From: JACKOB01 sp024234575
Lineage (GTDB): Bacteria; Pseudomonadota; Gammaproteobacteria; Pseudomonadales; Oleiphilaceae
NCBI GenBank assembly: GCA_051208035.1
Contig: JBPJFZ010000001.1
Location: 124,001-188,000 of the forward strand
DNA: 64,000 bases
Reading direction: 5' to 3'
In this document: in pieces, positions 28,104 to 36,339 of the stretch
Numbering within the stretch: position 1 is the first letter of the stretch
Layout: each line of letters starts with the position of its first letter
Program-made: the position numbers and the translations under genes
Notes under the pieces: generated by a model
The model's database searches: none
What the model saw: the letters and a program-made list of their open reading frames with translations, nothing else
Told to the model about the DNA's origin: nothing

Positions 28104-28946
28104 TTAACCACGCCTTCTGGTCATAAACGCCAGTCTTTGCAACAGGTGTACATCTTGCTCGTTTTTCACTAAAGCGCCATATAAAGGCGGAATAGCCTGG
28201 CTATTGTCATGTTCAAGCAACACCTTTCGTGAAAGCTCATCAGCCATCAACAGTTTTAACCAATCGATTAGTTCTGATGTGGACGGCTTTTTCTTTAACC
28301 CAGGAACTTTACGCACGTCAAAGAAAATTTCTAAAGCGTCTTTTACCAGCTCTTTTTTAATCTGGGGAAAATGCACATCAACAATTGACTGCATTGTTTC
28401 GGCATCAGGAAAGTTAATGTAATGGAAAAAACAACGACGCAAAAAAGCATCTGGCAGCTCTTTTTCATTGTTACTGGTGATGATAACAATTGGTCGGGTT
28501 TTAGCGACAACACGCTCTTTAGTTTCGTAAACGTAGAATTCCATTTTATCTAGCTCTAAGAGAAGATCATTCGGGAACTCTATGTCTGCTTTGTCGATTT
28601 CATCGATCAACAGCACACACTGGCCTTCAGCCGTAAAAGCCTCCCAAAGTTTGCCTTTGACTATGTAGTTACTGATATCGTGAACCTTATCATCACCTAA
28701 CTGCGAGTCTCGCAGGCGAGACACAGCATCGTATTCATATAAACCTTGCTGCGCTTTAGTAGTAGACTTTATGTGCCATTGGATAAGCGGCAAATTCAAC
28801 GCCCCGGCCAGTTCTTCAGCGAGTAATGTTTTACCCGTGCCAGGCTCACCTTTGATGAGTAAAGGGCGCTGCAAATGTATGGCAGCATTTACCGCCATCT
28901 GTAAATCGCCAGTGGCTACGTATTTATCTGTACCTGTAAATTTCAT
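28104..28946 (-). CDS. MoxR-family AAA+ ATPase
   Basis: 280 residues from an ATG preceded by AGGA at 8 nt; an upstream in-frame start at 28985 is possible. Walker A is GEPGTGKTLL and Walker B is VLLIDEIDKAD, with sensor 1 ITSNNEKELPDAFLRRC and an arginine finger region, all typical of MoxR/RavA-like AAA+ proteins. These ATPases remodel or activate client complexes together with a VWA partner, which here is the next gene. The client is unknown; the neighbouring envelope machine is one possibility. It is divergent from cysK. Confidence 0.83.
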   Translation of the reverse strand: MKFTGTDKYVATGDLQMAVNAAIHLQRPLLIKGEPGTGKTLLAEELAGALNLPLIQWHIKSTTKAQQGLYEYDAVSRLRDSQLGDDKVHDISNYIVKGKLWEAFTAEGQCVLLIDEIDKADIEFPNDLLLELDKMEFYVYETKERVVAKTRPIVIITSNNEKELPDAFLRRCFFHYINFPDAETMQSIVDVHFPQIKKELVKDALEIFFDVRKVPGLKKKPSTSELIDWLKLLMADELSRKVLLEHDNSQAIPPLYGALVKNEQDVHLLQRLAFMTRRRG

Positions 28947-29136
28947 CGCATTTATCCTGGATATCGGCAGAGCGGAAGTCTGCATCGTTTTGAATGATTA
29001 ATGTCGGGATGTTGAATTGCGCCTATTCTCTCGAATCAGCGCCAATGACTCAATAGCTAAACCTTACAAGCTATTTGCCTAAGCCGCCAAATCAACACTC
29101 TGGCAATGCCTGCCCGACCGGGAGCATGTATTTGGG

Positions 29137-29165
29137 TTGCAATTCAGTATGAACCAGACTTAAAT
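29137..29165 (+). promoter_or_regulatory. Candidate sigma-70 promoter for cysK
   Basis: TTGCAA and TTAAAT are separated by 17 nt, each matching consensus at four of six positions, about 60 bp before the cysK start. No CysB-site model was applied. Moderate support only. Confidence 0.35.
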
Positions 29166-29225
29166 GATGCGAGTCAACACCTCAACCGGCCAGGTGCTAA
29201 CAAATAATTCCAAGGGAGAGTCATC

Positions 29226-30194
29226 GTGGCACAGATTTATGCAGATAACAGCCAAAGTATCGGCAATACGCCTTTAGTTAAATTAAACAGGGTCACCCAG
29301 GGCAACGTTTGGGCAAAAATTGAAGGCAGAAACCCAGCCTACTCTGTAAAGTGCCGTATTGGCGCAAACATGGTGTGGGAAGCTGAAAAAGCCGGCATAC
29401 TTAAGTCCGGCATGACACTGGTTGAACCTACCAGCGGCAACACAGGTATCGCACTTGCCTTTGTCGCCGCCGCCAGAGGTTACAAGCTTATTCTAACGAT
29501 GCCATCGTCTATGAGCCTCGAGCGAAGAAAAGTAATGAAAGCATTGGGGGCAGATATCGTCTTAACCGAGCCACCCAAAGGCATGAAAGGTGCAATCGAG
29601 AAAGCCAATGAGATTGTCGATGCCAACAAAGACACACATATTTTGCTGCAACAATTTGAAAACCCAGCTAACCCCGCTATACATGAAAAAACAACTGGCC
29701 CTGAAATATGGAACGATACGGATGGTCAAGTTGATGTATTTGTGGCAGGCGTTGGTACTGGCGGGACTATCACCGGTGTAAGCCGTTATCTAAAAAATAC
29801 CAAGGGTAAAGCCATCGTGACTGTCGCGGTTGAGCCGAAAGACTCTCCAGTCATAACCCAAACACTAAATAATCAGGAAATTAAAACAGCTCCACATAAA
29901 ATTCAGGGGATAGGCGCGGGCTTTATACCCAAAAACCTCGATCTCTCGATGGTTGATCGTGTAGAAACTGTGTCTAACGAAGAAGCGATGCAATTTGCGC
30001 ATCGGCTAATGAAAGAGGAAGGCATTCTCTGTGGCATTTCGTGTGGGGCTGCGGTTGCAGTGGCTTGCCGACTGGCAGAAACCGCTGAGTTTAAAGACAA
30101 AAACATCGTGGTAGTGTTGCCTGACTCTGGTGAGCGATACTTGTCCAGCCCACTATTTGAAGGCATGTTTACCGAAAAAGAAATGCAACAGTAA
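29226..30194 (+). CDS. cysK: Cysteine synthase A (O-acetylserine sulfhydrylase)
   Basis: 322 residues, the length of E. coli CysK (323). It forms L-cysteine from O-acetylserine and sulfide using PLP. The PLP lysine is Lys42 in SVKCRIGAN, the substrate loop is TSGNTG, and the phosphate loop is GTGGTITG. The sequence aligns with CysK (EPTSGNTGIALA, EKTTGPEIW, LPDSGERYLSS) rather than CysM. The start is GTG with a strong GGGAGAG 5 nt upstream. It is monocistronic and ends at a clear terminator. Confidence 0.95.
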   Translation: MAQIYADNSQSIGNTPLVKLNRVTQGNVWAKIEGRNPAYSVKCRIGANMVWEAEKAGILKSGMTLVEPTSGNTGIALAFVAAARGYKLILTMPSSMSLERRKVMKALGADIVLTEPPKGMKGAIEKANEIVDANKDTHILLQQFENPANPAIHEKTTGPEIWNDTDGQVDVFVAGVGTGGTITGVSRYLKNTKGKAIVTVAVEPKDSPVITQTLNNQEIKTAPHKIQGIGAGFIPKNLDLSMVDRVETVSNEEAMQFAHRLMKEEGILCGISCGAAVAVACRLAETAEFKDKNIVVVLPDSGERYLSSPLFEGMFTEKEMQQ

Positions 30195-30212
30195 CCCCAT
30201 CTGCAGCAAATA

Positions 30213-30242
30213 AAAAAACCAGCGCCAATGCTGGTTTTTTTT
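30213..30242 (+). terminator. Rho-independent terminator after cysK
   Basis: An 11-bp stem AAAAAACCAGC/GCTGGTTTTTT with loop GCCAAT ends in eight T residues, 18 bp after the cysK stop. The A tract on the other side means it can also terminate the convergent VWA gene. Confidence 0.88.
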
Positions 30243-30262
30243 ATACTTAGTAGCGCTATTTT

Positions 30263-32638
30263 TTACTTCTTGTCATCATCATCCGGCAGACCGTCTGTTT
30301 CAGATATATCAAAGTCTTCGAGGTTAAATTCCTCGTCGTCGTCATCCGCTTCGTTTTCAGCAAGAATTTCTTCGGCAATATCATCGGCCGATTTACCATC
30401 CACGACATCTTCTTTCTCTTCTTCCGGTTCCATACCCAACTCGGCCATCACAGAATCGACATCAACCTCGGGCTCTACCTCTTCTTCAATTACCGGAATA
30501 TCTTCTTCTATTTCTGGCTCTGGCTCTGGCTCTGGCTCTGGCTCCGGCTCCGGCTCGGTGGCTTCGGCCACCATCTGTTCCAAGTCTACACTGTCATCCT
30601 CTTCAGGAATGGCAATTTCATCCGGCTCTTCAACAAAGTCCAGTTCGTCTTCAATTTCTTCATTAATTACTGGCGCAGCAACAGCAACTTCTTCTGGTGG
30701 CTCATCAATTTCCGGCTCATCAAAAATGGCCCCACCTTCATCGTCGTCATCATCTTTGACTTTATCTTTGCTTGCCTTCGAATCTTTTTCAGGCGCTGTT
30801 GCCCCGCGCTTTTTGAAAAGCCAGAACGCGAATCCTCCACCCAATAAAAGCACACCTCCAACCGCGGCGCCGATAATCAACCAAAGCGTCATGTCTGAGT
30901 TTTCTTCAATCGGATCAGCAACAACCTCTTCTTGCTCTAACTCGGCCGGTATTTCAATGGGCGCAATTACCGCCTCTTCTGCCGGTTCTGGTTCAGGCTC
31001 GGACGTTGTTTCAACAGCTTCTTCAGCAGTTTCTGTCTCTTCAGGCTCGGGGACTGCAACAAACTGCGATCCACCCACTTCCATCGGGAACACTGCCTCA
31101 AACCGTCGCGGCGCAAACTGAAATACGTTACCCTCTTTTGTATAGCCTTTCACCTTCATATCGACTTGATAGGTGCCATCACCTTTTGTTGGCTCAATAG
31201 CCAACTCCCATCGCCCCTTATCTTTAACCACTGGAATTGTTTTAATAATGTTGCTGGCGTCTGGCGCTTTAATCTTTGACACAATCGTTGATTTCGAGAT
31301 ATCGATGGAGTCGCTAAGAGGCGTAATCACCAGATTATAATAAGGTTTGGCATCGGTGTTGACACGGGCCAGCTCGACATCCAGCGGCGAGCGGAGGTTT
31401 ATTATCTGACGACTTTTGCGTTTAAACGTCTTACCATCAACAAAAACATTTACTTCATACTGGCCAACCGTCTTTAGCTTACTGATGGTATCACGAAACC
31501 GTCCGTCAGCAGGTGGCATATCCGGGTCTGAGAGGCGCTTGGTACCAGACTTTCCATCTTCCGTTTTAATGTTTAAATCAACTTCTAATAATTTTAAGAA
31601 GTCAGCATTGGTCAGGGGCACACCATCTTCTTCAAAACTAATGTCAACGTTCAATAAGTCACCGGCGAAAAAGTTTGCGGGTAAAGGCGCAACATTCATT
31701 TTTAAATTACTAACAACCGTCACCCGGCTATCCGGCAATAGTTCTGCGTCAATTCTCCAGGTTCCTTCGAACGGTTGTTTCACGGTGATAAGGTCATAAC
31801 CAGTGTCCTGATACCAGCTCACGTAATCAGGTTTATTCCCATAGCTATAACTTTGATTATTGGGTTCAATCAGCTGTGTGGCTTTACTACCTTCTTTTTT
31901 GAAGATTAACGCAGTTAACTCTTCAACGCTGGAATCGATATCAAATGAATTACCTTCTAAAGGTACTTGTTCGGCGGGTACTGCCTGGTCGAATGCCTGT
32001 AAAAATATACGGGTCAAATCTTCTGGTGTTTCAGCAATGGCCGCAACGCCACCGGTGTCAACTGACATTTTTTCAAGTAATGGCATGTCTGCATTTCTGG
32101 ACAATGCAATAGTATGTATCTTTGCACCTTTTTCCTTAAATCGTTTGGCTATATCTGTCAGAATTCTCTCTCGCTCGTCAGAGTTCTTTACCGGATCTTT
32201 ATCAATATCGACCATGCCGTCAGTAAGTAAAATAAAGTGAGTTTTGGAAAAATCTGCACCTTTTGCAAAGTCATCACTAGACTTTTCCAGCACACCCCCA
32301 ATATTTGTATAAAGTGCAACTGAATTGATTTCTTTGGCTTTTTTCTTTGCGTCTTTACGCCATTTTGCATCCACTTTTTGATGCTTTACCAACATATTAA
32401 CGTACTGGCCGAAGGTCCAAACGCCCGCTTCGTCACCATCTGGAATTAGCTCTGTTAACAAGTTCAAAGCGGGTACACGCAAGTTATTCGGATCATTTTT
32501 TTTCATACTGCCGGATATATCAATAAGCACGCGCACATCAGCGTTCTCTGCTGCAACCGGAAGTGAAAAGAGTGTAAAAACAGAAACAACCAGAAGTGGG
32601 CACAAATGCCGAAAAGTAGCGGTAAGAATGTCGCGCAT
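30263..32638 (-). CDS. Membrane-anchored VWA-domain protein with acidic cytoplasmic tail (TIGR03503-like)
   Basis: 791 residues from the ATG with GGAAG 5 nt upstream. Signal peptide (LLVVSVFTLFSLPVAA, about 16-31), then a VWA domain with an intact metal site (LIDISGSMKK), beta-sandwich regions in the middle, one transmembrane helix (WLIIGAAVGGVLLLGGGFAFWLF, about 597-619) and a C-terminal cytoplasmic tail of about 170 residues, extremely Glu/Asp-rich with a run of Glu-Pro repeats. I recall this layout from the uncharacterised TIGR03503 family of Gammaproteobacteria. The VWA part faces the periplasm. The metal-site and topology suggest ligand binding across the envelope, but no function is known to me. 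Convergent with cysK. Confidence 0.78.
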   Translation of the reverse strand: MRDILTATFRHLCPLLVVSVFTLFSLPVAAENADVRVLIDISGSMKKNDPNNLRVPALNLLTELIPDGDEAGVWTFGQYVNMLVKHQKVDAKWRKDAKKKAKEINSVALYTNIGGVLEKSSDDFAKGADFSKTHFILLTDGMVDIDKDPVKNSDERERILTDIAKRFKEKGAKIHTIALSRNADMPLLEKMSVDTGGVAAIAETPEDLTRIFLQAFDQAVPAEQVPLEGNSFDIDSSVEELTALIFKKEGSKATQLIEPNNQSYSYGNKPDYVSWYQDTGYDLITVKQPFEGTWRIDAELLPDSRVTVVSNLKMNVAPLPANFFAGDLLNVDISFEEDGVPLTNADFLKLLEVDLNIKTEDGKSGTKRLSDPDMPPADGRFRDTISKLKTVGQYEVNVFVDGKTFKRKSRQIINLRSPLDVELARVNTDAKPYYNLVITPLSDSIDISKSTIVSKIKAPDASNIIKTIPVVKDKGRWELAIEPTKGDGTYQVDMKVKGYTKEGNVFQFAPRRFEAVFPMEVGGSQFVAVPEPEETETAEEAVETTSEPEPEPAEEAVIAPIEIPAELEQEEVVADPIEENSDMTLWLIIGAAVGGVLLLGGGFAFWLFKKRGATAPEKDSKASKDKVKDDDDDEGGAIFDEPEIDEPPEEVAVAAPVINEEIEDELDFVEEPDEIAIPEEDDSVDLEQMVAEATEPEPEPEPEPEPEPEIEEDIPVIEEEVEPEVDVDSVMAELGMEPEEEKEDVVDGKSADDIAEEILAENEADDDDEEFNLEDFDISETDGLPDDDDKK
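30512..30557. repeat. Hexanucleotide tandem repeat encoding Glu-Pro repeats
   Basis: Five copies of TCTGGC followed by two of TCCGGC lie inside the VWA gene and encode alternating Glu-Pro on the minus strand. Changes in copy number stay in frame, so the tail length can vary without inactivating the gene. Confidence 0.8.
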
Positions 32639-32694
32639 TGTTCTTCCTATTATTGATAAGAAAGCCATTGCGGACAAAAGAGAGCATGTTCCGC

Positions 32695-32736
32695 AAAAAC
32701 CTGTAACTAAGCATACAATTAGTTATAGCAGGTTTT
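32695..32736 (-). terminator. Terminator-like hairpin downstream of the small membrane-protein gene
   Basis: Outer 8-bp stem AAAACCTG/CAGGTTTT and inner 7-bp stem TAACTAA/TTAGTTA separated by a 3-nt bulge; on the minus strand five T residues follow. It lies between the small membrane-protein gene and the VWA gene, which are otherwise co-directional. Confidence 0.5.
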
Positions 32737-32808
32737 ACAACAAGAACAACGCGACATTAAACAAGAGGAATTAAGAGTCGTTTCTTACTTATTGATATTT
32801 ATATATTT

Positions 32809-33168
32809 TTACTCTGCCGCTTGCATATGCAGAAGTTTACGGATGATAAACTCTAATTTTAGCCCTAGCAGAATAACAACAATGCCTATCAACATCGCGA
32901 AACCAGCCTTCTCTGCCAGCTCATAGTTGCCTAGGACATACTCATAAATACCGACTAAAAATGCTGGTGCCATCCAGTCTTTCTCTGCAGAAACAACAAC
33001 GGGGGTAAACAAAACAACAACGAGCGCGGCTCTTAAAAAGCGACGCAGGCCATTAAAGCCTATCCAACGCGTACAACGCCAAAATACCAGACACATACCC
33101 ACACTACTGAACAGATAAAGCCCCCAGGCAAGAAGGTAATTAAAGGCGGCGTTAAACTCAAAACTCAT
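32809..33168 (-). CDS. Small inner-membrane protein, unknown function
   Basis: 119 residues with three predicted transmembrane segments (about 10-29, 44-62 and 86-106). No recognised motif or family. It precedes the VWA gene with about 170 bp between them, and a hairpin in that gap suggests separate transcription. AGGA lies 9-10 nt before the ATG. Hydrophobic segments are well formed and a ribosome site is present, so it is a real gene in my view. Confidence 0.65.
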   Translation of the reverse strand: MSFEFNAAFNYLLAWGLYLFSSVGMCLVFWRCTRWIGFNGLRRFLRAALVVVLFTPVVVSAEKDWMAPAFLVGIYEYVLGNYELAEKAGFAMLIGIVVILLGLKLEFIIRKLLHMQAAE

Positions 33169-33241
33169 TTTGCAATATCCTGTTTAGCGAGAACCGGCAA
33201 GGTTCTGTTGAGGTTTCTATGGAACACTATCCGAAACGGCT

Positions 33242-33685
33242 CTAGAGGTTATCGATGATATGGTCTTCCCAGTCTTCCTCTGGCACCAACAATTCACTTA
33301 TTACTTTATTCTTAATCGATATCTGTGCGGCATGCACCGTTTCTTTGGTGCCTGATATTAGCGGGTGCCACTCCGGCAGGTCATTCCCCTCATAAACCAG
33401 CTTATATGCGCAGGTACCAGGCAACCAGTCTATCTGGGATAAATCATCTGGTTGTAACCAAATACAAGCGGGCACGTGTTTATGGCGATCTTTATATACG
33501 GTGCAGGAGCATTTGTCTTCATCGAAATATTGGCAAACAACATCGGTATAAAAGACATTACCTGTGTCTTCGTCTTCCAGCTTTTGTAAACAGCATCGGC
33601 CGCACCCGTCACATAATGACTCCCATTCATCGCGACTCATTTCATGAAGCGTTTTAGACTTCCAAAAATGGGTTTTAGCTGCCAT
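33242..33685 (-). CDS. ycgN: YcgN family cysteine-cluster protein (UPF0260)
   Basis: 147 residues with the family's Cys pattern: CDGCGRCC (about 26-33), then VC, KCSC, AC and TC further on, suggesting a zinc- or Fe-S-binding site. The N-terminus (FWKSKTLHEMSRDEWESLCDGCGRCC) is diagnostic. Function in the cell is unknown. Its 5' end overlaps the ycgL 3' end by 11 nt, and rnd-ycgL-ycgN run in one direction as in Pseudomonas, where I recall the same order. Confidence 0.88.
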   Translation of the reverse strand: MAAKTHFWKSKTLHEMSRDEWESLCDGCGRCCLQKLEDEDTGNVFYTDVVCQYFDEDKCSCTVYKDRHKHVPACIWLQPDDLSQIDWLPGTCAYKLVYEGNDLPEWHPLISGTKETVHAAQISIKNKVISELLVPEEDWEDHIIDNL

Positions 33686-33995
33686 GGTTATTCCGGATAT
33701 GAGGATCCAGCCCCTGACTGATTCGATGTTCGGCTAACAGATTGTTTTCGTCTGCCGGTGGCAATTGCAAATAAAAGCCCTTTTCCTTGATGTCAGCCAG
33801 CACCTTATTTGCTTCAGCGCGACCCAAATTTCGTTCTGGTGTCAACAACATATCCATTACATGCAATGGTGTTCCGAAAATACCTTTTAGGGCATCTGGT
33901 AAGCTTTTAACGCCACTCTTTTTATCGACGTATAAAAACATTTCAGCCTTTTTCGAGCTCTTGTAGACAGAACAAATCATCTTGTAGGTGGTCAT
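33675..33995 (-). CDS. ycgL: YcgL domain protein
   Basis: About 107 residues. The YcgL fold is recognisable from MICSVYKSSKKAEMFLYVDKKSG at the N-terminus and KGFYLQLPPADENNLL near the C-terminus. Function is unknown; the family co-occurs with rnd in Gammaproteobacteria. The start is uncertain: in-frame ATGs lie at 34007, 33995 and 33983 and none has a good ribosome site. The one chosen best matches the length of Pseudomonas homologues. The stop overlaps ycgN. Confidence 0.8.
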   Translation of the reverse strand: MTTYKMICSVYKSSKKAEMFLYVDKKSGVKSLPDALKGIFGTPLHVMDMLLTPERNLGRAEANKVLADIKEKGFYLQLPPADENNLLAEHRISQGLDPHIRNNHGS

Positions 33996-34051
33996 AGCAT
34001 TCAACATGGTAGTTACAGAAAAGAAATTATACTGCAAAGTTGCACGCAAAC

Positions 34052-35200
34052 CTAAGAGGAAACCGAACTACCGAACTCTGCTGCTATCTCTTGTTGTAAA
34101 GTGTCTTTCACGACATCACCGATAACCTTTCCACGCCATCCAAGCAGTTCTTCTGCAAGCAACACTTTACGACAGTCGTAAGACTGGAGAATAGTTTTTT
34201 CCAGCATCTTTTTATTGGCGAGAATCTCGAAAGGAATAGCCACCTCTTCTGCCTTTCTGGCGATTAGCTTTTTAAGTTTTTTATAAATTAATTGCTGATT
34301 ACTATCGAGTGGCCGCGAAATAAGCGCCAGTGAACCCCAGTTGACATCTTTGGCTGCAGCGCTGCTTAACGCTGCGAGAATCTCATCAGATTGCTTTTTA
34401 ATTACCCACGGCTTTTCGCAGTGTATTTCATTTAGTTCTACTGCATCTTTGGGCAATACCGTGGCTATTTCAATCAAGGTGTTGTCATCGATAATCCGGG
34501 AGCGCGGCGTGTTCTTACTTCTTGCCTTATTCTCGCGCCATATACATAGATACTTAAGCGCATGCTGATTTTCTTTTGGCAAACGCCAACCACCCCTTAG
34601 TTTTAAGTAATAATCATCAATGATTTCAATATGGCTCTGAGATATCAAACGATCAGTATCTTCGTAAACGGCAGCCATAAAGTTTTTTTCGTTAAGTTCG
34701 CTGGCAAGGATGTTATACAGTTGATGCAAATAGACAACATCTGCGGCGGCGTACTTTTCCTGCGCCTCGCTTAAAGGGCGTGCTAGCCAGTTGGATCTTG
34801 TTTCCCCTTTTTCTATATCGATATCCAACAACTTTTTAACCAGTGCAGCATAACCCAACGAAAATCCCTTGTTACACAATACCGCCGCTATTTGCGTATC
34901 GAAGACCCTGGCCAGCCGTGCCCCCGCCGCGATTCTTAGCAACTCTACATCTTCACCTATCGCATGCATGATTTTTACAATCTCTTCACTATCGAGAATC
35001 TCACGCAAAGGAGAAAAATCTGTGATCGACTGTGGATCAAGGAAGAAAACCTGATCAGCGGTAGATACCTGGATGAGGGCTGGAATTGGGAAAAAAGTAT
35101 TGGTACGCATGAACTCTGTATCAAGACCGATTAGTGGTAGCTGCTGCAATACTTCACAACATTTTTTTAGTTCAGCGTTTGTGCGCACCCAATTGTTCAC
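34052..35200 (-). CDS. rnd: Ribonuclease D
   Basis: 3'-5' exoribonuclease of the DEDD family that trims tRNA and other RNAs. About 382 residues from the GTG chosen (GAGAGG close upstream); an ATG 13 codons earlier lacks a ribosome site. The exonuclease motifs are DTEFMR (Exo I), HAIGEDVELL (Exo II) and YAAADVVYL (Exo III, with the Tyr of the DEDDy subgroup). An HRDC domain follows (ALKYLCIWRENKARSKNTPRS). Length matches E. coli RNase D (375). First gene of the rnd-ycgL-ycgN unit. Confidence 0.93.
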   Translation of the reverse strand: MNNWVRTNAELKKCCEVLQQLPLIGLDTEFMRTNTFFPIPALIQVSTADQVFFLDPQSITDFSPLREILDSEEIVKIMHAIGEDVELLRIAAGARLARVFDTQIAAVLCNKGFSLGYAALVKKLLDIDIEKGETRSNWLARPLSEAQEKYAAADVVYLHQLYNILASELNEKNFMAAVYEDTDRLISQSHIEIIDDYYLKLRGGWRLPKENQHALKYLCIWRENKARSKNTPRSRIIDDNTLIEIATVLPKDAVELNEIHCEKPWVIKKQSDEILAALSSAAAKDVNWGSLALISRPLDSNQQLIYKKLKKLIARKAEEVAIPFEILANKKMLEKTILQSYDCRKVLLAEELLGWRGKVIGDVVKDTLQQEIAAEFGSSVSS

Positions 35201-35323
35201 ATGACCTCTCTGTTGGCATTTAGCTTTGCCTGGTTGCATAGTTTATTGAAGTAAGACGTTCTCAAGCTTTGAAAGAGGTAACAATAACAAGGGTTTAATA
35301 ACAAGGGCTTAACAATAACGCGC

Positions 35324-35920
35324 TCAAAGTGGCTTTCTGCCCTGAAATGCATGAGCCAGTGTCCCGCCATCTGTGTATCCAAGCTCACCACCGATGGGAA
35401 TACCATGCGCTAATCGCGTGACAAGTACCGACGAGCTACCAAGCAAATCAGCGATAAAATGTGCGGTCGCCTCGCCTTCCACGGTAGGGTTGGTGGCAAG
35501 AATGACTTCTTCAACCTCTCCCTCTTTCACCCGCTGCATCAGCTGGTCAATGCCTATTTCATCCGGGCCGATGCCCTCAATAGGAGACAAATGCCCCATT
35601 AGGACAAAAAACTTACCGTCATACTGGCCGACAGACTCTACAGCAAATAAATCTGAGGGGGTTTCGACCACGCAGAGTTTTCGGCTATCCCGCCGGGAAT
35701 TTTCACACAGAGGACAAATATCTGTATCAGAAAACGTGCGGCAAGACTGGCACCTCTTTACAGACTCCATCGCCGTGACCAAGGCATTAGCCAAGGCTAA
35801 GGCCCCGTTTCTGTCTCGCTCTAACAAATGCAGAGCCATGCGTTGAGCAGATTTTTGACCAACGCCTGGCAATACCCGCAGCGAGTTAACCAAATTAACA
35901 ATACTCGGTGAAAATGACAT
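35324..35920 (-). CDS. recR: Recombination mediator RecR
   Basis: 198 residues, the normal RecR length. Helix-hairpin-helix N-terminus (LRVLPGVGQKSAQRMALHLL), C4 zinc finger (CQSCRTFSDTDICPLC, about 57-72), Toprim domain (VVETPSDLFAVE) and a C-terminal Walker-B-like segment (LAHGIPIGGELGYTDGGTL). With RecO and RecF it loads RecA on gapped DNA. It follows ybaB in the conserved dnaX-ybaB-recR order. Confidence 0.95.
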   Translation of the reverse strand: MSFSPSIVNLVNSLRVLPGVGQKSAQRMALHLLERDRNGALALANALVTAMESVKRCQSCRTFSDTDICPLCENSRRDSRKLCVVETPSDLFAVESVGQYDGKFFVLMGHLSPIEGIGPDEIGIDQLMQRVKEGEVEEVILATNPTVEGEATAHFIADLLGSSSVLVTRLAHGIPIGGELGYTDGGTLAHAFQGRKPL

Positions 35921-35951
35921 TATCTACGTTCCGTATAACGGCGAAAAACTA

Positions 35952-36278
35952 TTAAAATGGCATTTTAAAACCAGGAGGAATACCCATTCCGGCAGCCATA
36001 CCAGACATTTTGTCTTTATTGGTCTGCTCGATGCGACGAACAGCATCATTAACCGCTGCCGCTAACAAGTCTTCAAGCAGTTCTTTTTCTTCGGTCATTA
36101 CCGAAGGGTCAATAGACACTTTTTTAACATCATGCCGACCATTCATCACAACTTTAACCAAGCCTGCGCCTGACTCACCGGTCACTTCCATATTTGCGAT
36201 TTGTTCCTGAGCCTTTTGAAACTGCTCTTGAATTTTTTGTGCTTGCTTCATAAGCTCGCCCATATCACCATTTATCAC
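35952..36278 (-). CDS. ybaB: YbaB/EbfC nucleoid-associated protein
   Basis: 108 residues. Helical N-terminus (GELMKQAQKIQEQFQKAQEQIANMEVTGESGAGLVKV) and the family's C-terminal PPGFKMPF are characteristic of YbaB/EbfC, a small dimeric DNA-binding protein. The start is GTG with AAGGAG about 7 nt upstream. It lies between dnaX and recR, the standard arrangement. Confidence 0.94.
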   Translation of the reverse strand: MINGDMGELMKQAQKIQEQFQKAQEQIANMEVTGESGAGLVKVVMNGRHDVKKVSIDPSVMTEEKELLEDLLAAAVNDAVRRIEQTNKDKMSGMAAGMGIPPGFKMPF

Positions 36279-36339
36279 AGCTCTCTCCTTATTTGTGTTC
36301 TAGATTTTTTAACGTAAATCCATGCTTTGCAACTAAACC

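Noticed and set aside
30228..31121. A 297-residue Ser-rich open frame on the plus strand
   Set aside because: It is the complement of the Glu/Asp/Pro-rich tail of the VWA gene; Ser runs arise from reading GA/CT-rich repeats backwards. No ribosome site and it overlaps a terminator.
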